From positions 1 through 49,506 of the forward strand of contig CALXLX010000024.1 of NCBI GenBank assembly GCA_944389315.1: a stretch of DNA of 49,506 bases, read 5' to 3'. The position numbers were made by a program, and so were the translations under genes. This document shows, in pieces, positions 1-7,835 of this stretch. This stretch comes from an uncultured Opitutales bacterium (GTDB lineage: Bacteria > Verrucomicrobiota > Verrucomicrobiia > Opitutales > Intestinicryptomonadaceae). A model generated the notes under the pieces. It saw only the letters and a program-made list of their open reading frames with translations, had not been told where the DNA came from and searched no databases. Position 1 is the first letter of the stretch. Every line of letters begins with the position of its first letter.

Positions 1-825
1 ATATTTATTGCAAATGCTGACGGAAATAGCGCAACATCCAAAGGAATATACATTTATGATTCAAATATGAAAAACGCAAACTTCCAGAATGTACAGGTCT
101 CTGTAACGGAAAACGGCATTGATAAAACTTCGACAAACGCTGCGGTTTTTTCAACTTCCACTCTTTATGGAGCGGACTTCAGGGGCTCAAATATATCGGA
201 CTACTGCGTAAACACCGCCGATAGTCTTACAAATGTGATATATTCAGACGGAAGGATACAAAACTTTTCCGCAATGAATACTGCCGAATCGGTAGAAATT
301 GCAGCCCATATCCCGACGGAAGGGCAGGAGGCCATATCGGCAAAAATATACTACGACGACGCCGTAGTTTCAAACGCAACCTTGAAATTATTGGAGGGCG
401 CGCAACTTGAAGTCACCAACGGAAACTCCCTCATTCTTGAAGACGGCGGGCATGTGTATGTAGAAATGAATCCGTACTCGGATACGGCGCCTATTGTCTT
501 CAACGAGAGTTCCTCCTTTGTCATGGCTGGCGAAGCATCAATCATTGTGGATTTATCCGCCAATCCGCAGGACGAACAGACTTTAACCATTGCAACTTGG
601 ACTGACGAGTGCGATATGTCCTCTCTATCTCATCTGGGCAAATACGACGGCCTTGAGCTTACTATGGACGATACTCCATTCCAGGGAGATTGGGATATTG
701 TGCTGGGAATGAATTTCATCGGGATAAAGATAGGCACCGTTATACCCGAGCCCGCCCACTTTGCCGCCCTTATGGGGCTGGCATGCGTATGCGTTTTGGC
801 GTTTGCGCGCCGTAAAAAGAGATAA
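1..825 (+). CDS. PEP-CTERM surface protein, C-terminal part
   Basis: The reading frame is open from the first base, so the gene starts left of the window and only its last 274 codons are visible. The body is rich in Asn, Thr and Ser, with short beta-like segments such as ADFRGSNISD and ANFQNVQVSV, as in pentapeptide-like or beta-helical passenger domains. The last 25 or so residues form a PEP-CTERM signal: the motif PEPAHFAAL, a hydrophobic stretch and a basic ARRKKR end. In the known family this tail is cut by an exosortase after export, leaving the protein in the envelope or matrix. No exosortase gene is in the window. Ligand and role are unknown. The stop is only 2 nt before the next start codon, so translation may be coupled to the TIR-TPR gene. 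Confidence 0.8.
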   Translation: MFIANADGNSATSKGIYIYDSNMKNANFQNVQVSVTENGIDKTSTNAAVFSTSTLYGADFRGSNISDYCVNTADSLTNVIYSDGRIQNFSAMNTAESVEIAAHIPTEGQEAISAKIYYDDAVVSNATLKLLEGAQLEVTNGNSLILEDGGHVYVEMNPYSDTAPIVFNESSSFVMAGEASIIVDLSANPQDEQTLTIATWTDECDMSSLSHLGKYDGLELTMDDTPFQGDWDIVLGMNFIGIKIGTVIPEPAHFAALMGLACVCVLAFARRKKR

Positions 826-827
826 TT

Positions 828-3800
828 ATGACTCAGGGCGGCTACTATGCTTTCATAAGCTATTCGCGAAAAGACAAAGTCGCGGCGGCTTGGTTGCAAA
901 GGCAACTCGAAAAATTTAGGTATCCGTATAAACTTGTGGCTGACGAGAACCGCCCGCCGCATCCTGTTTATGTCAGAAAAATATTCCTCGACAAAAACGA
1001 GTTGGAATCCACCAACGAGAGCTTCAAGAAGGAAATAGAAAGAAGCCTTTCTGAATCCCGCTATTTAATTGCCCTGTGCTCTAAGAATTTCGCGGCCTCA
1101 AGATGGTGCAACGATGAGGTCGAATTCTTTCTTAAAACACACGGAAACGATATATCCAGGATTATCCCGATATTCCTCGAGGGCGAAAATATAGACGAGG
1201 TTTTCTGCCCCAAACTCGCCGAATTTGCAGACGAGCTTAAGTCGCGCAATCTGCCGGATATGCGCAAAAGCGACGACGAAACCAAAAAAGAGAGCTGGGA
1301 AAACGGTTTCGTACAGACAGTCTCGTACATGCTGAAGGTCTCCAGGACAAAAATATCCAACAGGTTTCAGCAAGAGAAACGCAGAGTCCTAAGAATAGTG
1401 ATGTTTTGGACTCTCATGGCTTTGGCCTGTTTTATTTTTCTTACAATATGGGCTATGCACGCGGAGCAAAAGGCAAGGGCTTCGGAGTCGAGGGCTTTGG
1501 CATCGGAAGCGCAGGCGAAAATATCCGAACGCAAGGCGATTGCATCTGAAGCCCAGGCAAGGCAGTCGGAAAAAAACGCCAAGGCGTCTGAAAAGCGGGC
1601 GCTGGCATCGGAGGCAAGGGCTCTTAAATCTGAGGCTGAAGCTAGGGCGTCTGAAAAGCGGGCCAAGGCATCGGAAGCGCGCGCCATCGCATCTGAAAAA
1701 GCGGCAAGAGAGGCGGAGAAAAGCGCAAGAATCTCCGAGGCGATAGCCAAGGATAATGAAAAGCAGACCTCACAAACCTTCGACTTCCTTCGGGACGTGC
1801 TCGTATCCAGCGATCCCAGCCGTAAAGGCAATAAAGACACCACAATTATCCAGGCGATGGACGCCGCGCTCGCGGACATAGAAAAAATCAAACATCCAAA
1901 AGTCCGCGCGACAATTTACAGGACAATAGGATCCATATTTAATTCATACGGAGAGTATGATAAGTCCAAAAAATTGATGCAAAAAGCGATAGAGTCGCTG
2001 TCGGAAGCGGAGGGCGAGAACAAGGTTTCTATGGATTTGGCCGACGCGATGAACAATATGGGCCTTATCAATTATAACCAGGCAAATTATGAAAAAGCCA
2101 TAGACTTTTATACTAAAGCTTTACGAGCCATAATAGAAAGCGAGGGCAGGGGGTCTCTGGAGGAGGCGTTGGCATACTCAAATATTGCGCTGGCTGAAAG
2201 CTCGAGGGGGAACATCTCAAAGGCTATAGATTTTCTAAACAAAGCTCTCGTTATACAGGAGAAATCCGGCGAGTCCCAGGCCTTGGGGAGGACATATAAC
2301 AATATAGGAGCCCAGTATCACAAAACAGGTGAATATAAAAAAGCGGAGCAATATTTTTTAAAAGCCCTAAACATACAGACTAAGGTTCTCGGGGACAGTC
2401 ATCCAGATCTAACCTCCACATACAACAACCTCGGAGGCGTAAATGACGAATTGGGAGACTACGCATCGGCTTTGGAATATTATCAACGCGCAATTCAGAT
2501 CCACCGCAGGGCATTCGGTAAGACACATCCGGACATAGCCCGCATATTGGGCAATATAGGCACTGTGTACGGCAAGAGAGCCGAATATTCCAAGGCGCTC
2601 GAGTGTTTCGGCGAGGCTTTGACGATGCAAAATGGCATTTTTGGGGCTGAACACCCAGACATAGCCTTGTCGTACGCGAACATGGGAAGCATTTATGAAA
2701 AGCTGGAGAATTATAAGAAAGCTCTCGAGTTCTACGAGAAAGCGCTTTCCATGCAGATTAAATTTTACGGGGAAAATCATCTTGAGACTGCAAGAACCGT
2801 AGACAATATAGGGAAAGTATATAACAGTTGGGGGAAGTATAGGACGGCATTAAAGAACTATAATAGAGCCTTGGCGATAGAGGAGAATTTGGGCGGGGTG
2901 GCGCGACAAGATGCTGCAAGAACCTATAATAATATAGGCGGGCTATACCATATTCGGGGCGAATATTCTAAATCGATAGAATATTACAATAAGGCGTTGG
3001 AGATTCAGGAGAAATCCATAGGAATTTCCCATCCTTCGACAGCTGTTACTTTCAGCAATCTTGGCGGGGCGTATTATGGGCTCTCGGACTATGAAAAGTC
3101 GGAAATCTACAATAAGAAAGCCTTGGCCATACGTTTAAAATCATTCGGAGACAAGCATCCTGCAGTTGCAACAACTTTCAATAACCTCGGATTGTTATAT
3201 GAGGCAAAGGGGGATTATCCATCCGCGTTGGAAGCGTACCGCAAGGCTCTCGATATAAAGCGCAAGACCTTTGGGGAGAAACATTCGGATGTCGGCATAG
3301 CATATGGCAATATGGCGTCCGTTTATTTGAAGAATGGAGACTTCAAAAGATCGGAGGAATACAGGCTAAAATCTATAAAAATATTCGAAGATACTATAGG
3401 GAAAGACCACCCAACTACGTCCATAGCTTACAACAATATGGGCTTGCTGCTTCTTAAGGAGAAGAAACCGGATACGGCGTTGGAATATTTTGGAAAGGCT
3501 GCCGCCATTCAGGAGAAACTTTTTAAAGACGCGAATCCGGATATAGCCACGACATATAACAATATGGGCGACGCACATAGGCTGAAGGGAGATTCTGCAA
3601 AGGCGTTGGAATATTTTAATCGTGCCTTGGCAATTCAGCAGAAGATGTTACATTCCGATCATCCGGCGACTGCGTTGACTTATGTAAACATCGGGAATTT
3701 GTATTTTGGCGGGAAAAAATATTTAGAGGCCTTGAAGAATTACGAATCTGCGATAGATATTCTTTCCAAGCATAAGGCGCCCGATCTTGAATTAATAAAG

Positions 3801-3842
3801 GAAATACGCGGTAAAATATCCGCCTCAAAAGAGCATATTTAA
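828..3842 (+). CDS. TIR domain / transmembrane / coiled-coil / TPR repeat protein
   Basis: A 1004-residue multidomain protein. Residues 5-120 are a TIR domain, opening with AFISYSRKD. It contains the SRWCNDE box (91-97), where Glu97 lines up with the catalytic glutamate of NAD-cleaving TIR domains. One transmembrane helix follows at about 189-210. Residues 211-310 are a regular heptad coiled coil built of ASEARA-like units. From about 345 to the end there are roughly fifteen tandem TPR units of 42-44 residues with the AxxYNNIG / YxKALE pattern of kinesin-light-chain-type TPRs. The layout puts the TIR domain at the cytosolic N-terminus. The side of the membrane on which the TPRs lie is not certain. 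Bacterial TIR-TPR proteins are known or suspected immune sensors and NADases, so defence is a reasonable inference. A signalling or adaptor role without enzymatic activity is the alternative. Confidence 0.85.
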   Translation: MTQGGYYAFISYSRKDKVAAAWLQRQLEKFRYPYKLVADENRPPHPVYVRKIFLDKNELESTNESFKKEIERSLSESRYLIALCSKNFAASRWCNDEVEFFLKTHGNDISRIIPIFLEGENIDEVFCPKLAEFADELKSRNLPDMRKSDDETKKESWENGFVQTVSYMLKVSRTKISNRFQQEKRRVLRIVMFWTLMALACFIFLTIWAMHAEQKARASESRALASEAQAKISERKAIASEAQARQSEKNAKASEKRALASEARALKSEAEARASEKRAKASEARAIASEKAAREAEKSARISEAIAKDNEKQTSQTFDFLRDVLVSSDPSRKGNKDTTIIQAMDAALADIEKIKHPKVRATIYRTIGSIFNSYGEYDKSKKLMQKAIESLSEAEGENKVSMDLADAMNNMGLINYNQANYEKAIDFYTKALRAIIESEGRGSLEEALAYSNIALAESSRGNISKAIDFLNKALVIQEKSGESQALGRTYNNIGAQYHKTGEYKKAEQYFLKALNIQTKVLGDSHPDLTSTYNNLGGVNDELGDYASALEYYQRAIQIHRRAFGKTHPDIARILGNIGTVYGKRAEYSKALECFGEALTMQNGIFGAEHPDIALSYANMGSIYEKLENYKKALEFYEKALSMQIKFYGENHLETARTVDNIGKVYNSWGKYRTALKNYNRALAIEENLGGVARQDAARTYNNIGGLYHIRGEYSKSIEYYNKALEIQEKSIGISHPSTAVTFSNLGGAYYGLSDYEKSEIYNKKALAIRLKSFGDKHPAVATTFNNLGLLYEAKGDYPSALEAYRKALDIKRKTFGEKHSDVGIAYGNMASVYLKNGDFKRSEEYRLKSIKIFEDTIGKDHPTTSIAYNNMGLLLLKEKKPDTALEYFGKAAAIQEKLFKDANPDIATTYNNMGDAHRLKGDSAKALEYFNRALAIQQKMLHSDHPATALTYVNIGNLYFGGKKYLEALKNYESAIDILSKHKAPDLELIKEIRGKISASKEHI
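1458..1758 (+). repeat. Heptad-encoding tandem repeat in TIR-TPR gene
   Basis: About 300 bp of degenerate 21-bp units encode repeated (A/S)-S-E-x-x-A-x heptads (residues 211-310). The units differ mostly at third positions and at charged residues. They look like an old expansion under selection for a long coiled coil, not a recent slippage tract. The opposite strand is also open here, which is a by-product of the repeat composition. Confidence 0.75.
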
Positions 3843-4316
3843 CCTTTGGGGGTGAGGTGGAACAGAGAATCTCCAGATTATTTGCGGCAAAAGCGGACCT
3901 ATTAAGCGATTAACATAGTAGGTCCGAAAGGCTATGGAAGGTCTGAGCGCACAGCAGTGCGAGTTTGACGATACTACGTATGATGAACTAAACTATGTAA
4001 ATATGTTAAGACGCGAAATTAGCTACAAACGTAATGCCGTAAAATCTGGAAGGATCGGATTTTGTTAAACAATTCTCAACTGCGCTGCCCTGAGTCGGCA
4101 AACGTTAAATTCCTTTTATTAGGGATGCTTCGGAAACTCAAGCGAATACTTTCTCGTGCTTTTCTTGAAATTAAAGCCGCTAATGCTTGCAGGATGCTTT
4201 AAAATTCATCTAAGGATTTTCTTCTGGTTAATAGAAAATAACACCGTTTTTTCGGGGAGAACATAGGAAAACTCTCCGGAATTATGTCTATTTGTATCTT
4301 GAGGGCTAGAATCTTG
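3843..4316. other. Intergenic region between TIR-TPR gene and recombinase
   Basis: There is no convincing gene in these 474 bp between two convergent genes. It holds an 8-bp-stem hairpin (CGGACCTA at 3894-3901 with TAGGTCCG at 3919-3926, 17-nt loop) without a following T-run, so it is not a typical intrinsic terminator. The motif TTGGGGGTGAGGTGG at 3846-3860 has a near copy at 15337-15350, on the far side of the recombinase and GTPase operon. No tRNA or insertion sequence was recognised. Confidence 0.5.
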
Positions 4317-5366
4317 TCAGTTTGCCGGGAGAGATTCGGCTGCAATGTCTTTCCCTAAGGATTCGAAAAATGCCTTTGCATCCGATTTTTTAATTCCCAC
4401 CATATTCACATATCTGGAACGCAAGAGAGATAGGTCTCTATGTCCCATGTTAAGTTGCAGCTGCGGTAGGTTCTTGTAACGTTTTGCGTAGAAACTTGCG
4501 TAGGTATGTCGCAAGACGTCGTTTACCCAAATATCCTTAAAGCCAGCGTCGTCGCGCAGACTTTTCCATTTGCGCAGCCAATTTTTCGGACAGATTTTTA
4601 TTTCGGGTTTTTTCTTAAGTGGATTCAACCAGTCTCGTAATATGTGACGCATTTCAATATGCCTCGTGCCACCCGTCTTGCTGTTTTCTTTTTTTACAAT
4701 TATTACGTCCTCGGAAAAATCAATATCAGCCCATTTCAAGCGAGCTACTTCATTCGGACGCATACCAGTCCAAAGCATTATTCCAAGCGCGGCGGCGCTT
4801 TCAGCATGTTTTTTTGTTTTACCGGCTGATAACAACTTATGGATTTCTTCCATGCTAAGTGGTGCAATCTCCTTCTCGAAGATTTTTTTCTTGGAAACTG
4901 AGGCGATCGGATTTTCTTCACACCAGCGCATTTTTAGACAGAAGGAATATAGCGCATGAATCATTGCTCGAGATTTGTTAAATTGGTTTGGAAGCGGAAA
5001 CGCGCCATTAAGTATTTTCAGCCATTCCTCGGAAGAAATGTCGCCAACAAACCTTTCTTTTAGGGTGGGATTCTTACGGAATATCCTATTGGCGATAGTC
5101 TTAATGTCGCGCAATGAAGTGGGTTTAAGGTTCGAGGTCTTTTCCGCAAGGTGCGCTTTATACGCCTCAAAAATAGGTTTGCTTTTTATTCCGCGCTTTA
5201 CGGCAGATATCCCAAGATTTACAATCTTTATCAGGTAAAGTAGATTGTTGTCTATGCAGTTGGTCGGTTTTAAATCCAAGGCGCTGCGTAAAATCCGCAC
5301 GGCGTCTAAGATGTTTATATTTGTTCCTTCCAATAAATGCATTGCCGCTTTTGAGTCGTTTTTCAT
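4317..5366 (-). CDS. Tyrosine recombinase / phage-type integrase
   Basis: This 349-residue protein cuts and rejoins DNA through a tyrosine nucleophile. The C-terminal catalytic half shows box I with the conserved Arg (TGMRPNEVARLKW), a strand with a Lys (VKKENSKTGGTRH), box II LRHTYASF, the GH of MGHRD, and the nucleophilic Tyr in RSRYVNM. The first box II position, often His (HxLRHT), is Asp here, a tolerated variation in the family. The N-terminal half contains a SAM-like core-binding domain. It is divergent from the GTPase operon, and its start codon lies 3 nt from one copy of a 20-bp inverted repeat. It could integrate the neighbouring island or flip the DNA between the repeats. The sequence does not decide between them. 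Confidence 0.88.
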   Translation of the reverse strand: MKNDSKAAMHLLEGTNINILDAVRILRSALDLKPTNCIDNNLLYLIKIVNLGISAVKRGIKSKPIFEAYKAHLAEKTSNLKPTSLRDIKTIANRIFRKNPTLKERFVGDISSEEWLKILNGAFPLPNQFNKSRAMIHALYSFCLKMRWCEENPIASVSKKKIFEKEIAPLSMEEIHKLLSAGKTKKHAESAAALGIMLWTGMRPNEVARLKWADIDFSEDVIIVKKENSKTGGTRHIEMRHILRDWLNPLKKKPEIKICPKNWLRKWKSLRDDAGFKDIWVNDVLRHTYASFYAKRYKNLPQLQLNMGHRDLSLLRSRYVNMVGIKKSDAKAFFESLGKDIAAESLPAN

Positions 5367-5369
5367 GTC

Positions 5370-5549
5370 GTATTCCTAATACTTATGTCAACAAGTTTTT
5401 TTGAGTTGTCGTAGTTTTTTTGTTTTCAACGTGATGCAGATTAAAAATTCCCTCATTCGTTATAACGGGGATGATAACAGCGTTTAGACTTCACAACTTA
5501 TTGAATATCATAATATATATATGAAAAAAGACATAAGTATTAGGAATAC
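5370..5549. repeat. Perfect 20-bp inverted repeats bracketing 140 bp
   Basis: GTATTCCTAATACTTATGTC at 5370-5389 is the exact reverse complement of bases 5530-5549. The copies are separated by 140 AT-rich bp (5390-5529) and lie between the divergent recombinase and GTPase operon. The pairing stops exactly at both ends. Inside, AGTTTTTTTG occurs twice in direct orientation (5394-5403 and 5413-5422). Known parallels are invertible promoters flipped by tyrosine recombinases, paired operators between divergent genes, and recombination core sites. The repeat itself is directly visible and its function is inferred. Confidence 0.9.
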
Positions 5550-5583
5550 TTAATCTGAACAAATGTTTTCTATATACTATACT
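5550..5583 (+). promoter_or_regulatory. Possible promoter of the GTPase operon
   Basis: Two overlapping TATACT hexamers (5573-5578 and 5578-5583), five of six matches to the sigma-70 -10 box, lie 17-28 nt before the first GTPase start. A TTAATC/CTGAAC segment lies about 17 nt upstream as a poor -35 box. The right arm of the inverted repeat ends at 5549, immediately beside it, so whatever acts on the repeat could affect this promoter. Confidence 0.35.
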
Positions 5584-5600
5584 AAATTAGTAGATATATT

Positions 5601-7811
5601 ATGGCATACATTGACAATGAAATTATAGAGGCTCGAAAGAGTAATATCATCCTATTAGACAAGGAGATTAAGAAAATTAACCAAGAGCAGGATTTCCTAT
5701 GTTCTTTGAAAGGATCGTTACTATCTCTCAACCCAGAATTTGGCATACGGGATATCGATTCTTCCATAAATAAGTTAGAGTTAGAAAAAAGCAAAATAAC
5801 GAATATAAAATCTCGTTGGGAATCTGGTGTCATAAAGATTGCGGTTGCAGGGCTTGAAAAGGCAGGAAAAACAACTTTTCTCAACAATATCATCAATGGA
5901 GAAGTAGTGACGCTCCCGGCATTTGCCGAACGTTGCACGGCAACTTTGTGTGAAATAAAAAATTCCGAGAAAGAAAAATCTGTCCTTTCGTTTTTTTCTG
6001 AAGCAACCTTTTTGAAAAATATAATTATTCCAGATATTGAGGAGTTGAATCGCGATAGAAATTTAGAAAAAAAAATTGATATTCCTAATAGCATTACTTC
6101 ATTCAATAGAATAAAACTGCCAGATGAAAACATTTTCAATACCGGTACAAGTTCTAGAATGATATTGTCTAGGCTGCGGGATATACAGTCAAAATCTGGA
6201 GAATTTCAAGGATTATTAGGACATCCCAATAAAGAAATAGATATAAAAGAAGTCAAAGACTGGGTTGCCCATAAGGAAGGAACTTCGGCCACTAACCCAA
6301 AGTCGATTGCCATTGAACGTTGCACAGTATATACGAAGATTGCAGATGGCAATGAGCCACTCATGCTATTAGATACCCCTGGTGTAAACGATCCCAATCC
6401 GCGGGCTCGTCGCAGGACATTAGAGTTGGTCGAAAAAGAAGCAGACTTGCTATTGTTAATGTCGCGCCCCCGGAATCAGCCATCTCCCACGGCGGAATTC
6501 CAGAATTTCGTAAATGACATTAGAAGTTTTGATTCAAGCGTTTCTGTCCAGGATTTTCAGCTTTATATTTTGAACGATGATAAAGGGATTCGAGACTCCT
6601 CCAAGTATTTGGAAACTCACAAGCGTCTCTTAATGGAAGAACCATATGCAATTCCTTCTGAAAAGATTATAGAAGTGGATGCGATGGATGGGGACTCCAT
6701 AAAGAAGTGTTTTACGAAAATAAACGAATTCCTTTCGCAAAATCTGAAGGCAAGAGATAGGTTTACTGTACAGAAAATTTGCGAATCTATTTATAAAGTA
6801 GAGGCGGGTATATTAGAATTATTGGAAAGCATATCTAGAAATATACCAGCAGACTGCAACGATGTGGAGAGCGCGGTTCCCATATACAACGCATGGTTTG
6901 ACGAATTCTGGGGAACTCTTATAGCGGAGACCAAAAATTTGATCAGTGTCATTAGGACAGATCCTGCTATCTTAAAGTATCATACCGTGATGATGGATAA
7001 ATTCCACGATGTTTCCGTGAGGATTGTTAAGGAATTGCCGACAGAGCAGGAGTTAATCAATAGGGCTGGCAAGACGGAAGATCTGATTCCGAATCAGATC
7101 GGGTCCATAGATTACGCGGTGCCACAAATCAATAAATTGCTAAATGAAATAACCGATTCCGTAAAAGATTTTAGCAATATAGTTCAGTCAAGATTTGTTG
7201 AACTGATTTCTAAAACCCAATTGTCTATCCTTCTAAAAGGCGATGACGATAAGAGTAAAATTCGAAACTTGGTCGCGCTTTTTAAAGAAATATTCTACGG
7301 TACTGATATCAGCGATGCAGGAATTAAAAGTCTGGAGGAGATCTTAAATTCATCAGACAGCATAGACAGGATTTTTAGATGGGAACTAAGGCCTGCTGTA
7401 TATTGTGTAAATGCTCAATATCGAGAAATGTATCCGGTTCTCCTGAAAAATCGTATTGATAGGCTATATTCGAGGTATCCATCCGGAAAGGATGAGGGTG
7501 AAACTAAAAAGAATAATGGGAAAGTTTCTCTATCCGATAAATCTGTCAGGGGTAATATTATTCAGGCTGTCAAAATGATAGAACGCGTTCTGAAGAACCA
7601 GCAGTACGATTTTGGCGAGGTCGCTGAAGATATTATCGGAAATTGGTTTTTCTCAATGGTATATGGCAAAAAATCTGTATGGAGGGATTGCCTGTTAAAA
7701 GAAAGGAATATTCTTGTGCCCAAGTTAAGTGAATCGGTGAAAAACACTCGGAAAAACAAAGAAATAAGAACCATAATAAATAATATATCAACTGTCATAA
7801 CATCTAAATAG
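5601..7811 (+). CDS. Dynamin-like GTPase 1 of six-gene operon
   Basis: A 736-residue large GTPase. A coiled N-terminal segment (about 1-75) precedes a P-loop GLEKAGKT at 84-91, a G2-like threonine in RCTAT (111-115), the G3 motif DTPG at 258-261, and a weak G4 candidate LNDDKG near 324-329 in place of NKxD. The DTPG with a following Arg-rich switch is typical of bacterial dynamin-like proteins. The stretch between P-loop and G3 is long (about 166 residues), which implies an insertion in the GTPase domain. The C-terminal 400 residues are mostly helical and charged, as expected for a stalk or bundle, with no clear membrane span. It is the first gene of the operon and 24 nt precede the next. Membrane remodelling or phage defence is inferred from the family. 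Confidence 0.82.
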   Translation: MAYIDNEIIEARKSNIILLDKEIKKINQEQDFLCSLKGSLLSLNPEFGIRDIDSSINKLELEKSKITNIKSRWESGVIKIAVAGLEKAGKTTFLNNIINGEVVTLPAFAERCTATLCEIKNSEKEKSVLSFFSEATFLKNIIIPDIEELNRDRNLEKKIDIPNSITSFNRIKLPDENIFNTGTSSRMILSRLRDIQSKSGEFQGLLGHPNKEIDIKEVKDWVAHKEGTSATNPKSIAIERCTVYTKIADGNEPLMLLDTPGVNDPNPRARRRTLELVEKEADLLLLMSRPRNQPSPTAEFQNFVNDIRSFDSSVSVQDFQLYILNDDKGIRDSSKYLETHKRLLMEEPYAIPSEKIIEVDAMDGDSIKKCFTKINEFLSQNLKARDRFTVQKICESIYKVEAGILELLESISRNIPADCNDVESAVPIYNAWFDEFWGTLIAETKNLISVIRTDPAILKYHTVMMDKFHDVSVRIVKELPTEQELINRAGKTEDLIPNQIGSIDYAVPQINKLLNEITDSVKDFSNIVQSRFVELISKTQLSILLKGDDDKSKIRNLVALFKEIFYGTDISDAGIKSLEEILNSSDSIDRIFRWELRPAVYCVNAQYREMYPVLLKNRIDRLYSRYPSGKDEGETKKNNGKVSLSDKSVRGNIIQAVKMIERVLKNQQYDFGEVAEDIIGNWFFSMVYGKKSVWRDCLLKERNILVPKLSESVKNTRKNKEIRTIINNISTVITSK

Positions 7812-7835
7812 TTTAACAACAAAAATATAAATCCT

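Noticed and set aside
1458..1758. Possible CRISPR-like regular repeats
   Set aside because: The periodicity is 21 bp and coding in phase. There are no unique spacers, and the repeats encode coiled-coil heptads.
1367..1891. 174-codon open frame antisense to the TIR-TPR coiled coil
   Set aside because: It is a by-product of the Ser/Ala/Glu heptad repeat. Its product is a repetitive ASDA-type string without a start signal.
3894..3926. Hairpin as terminator of the TIR-TPR gene
   Set aside because: The stem has only 8 pairs, a 17-nt loop and no following T-run, so it is recorded only as a structure.
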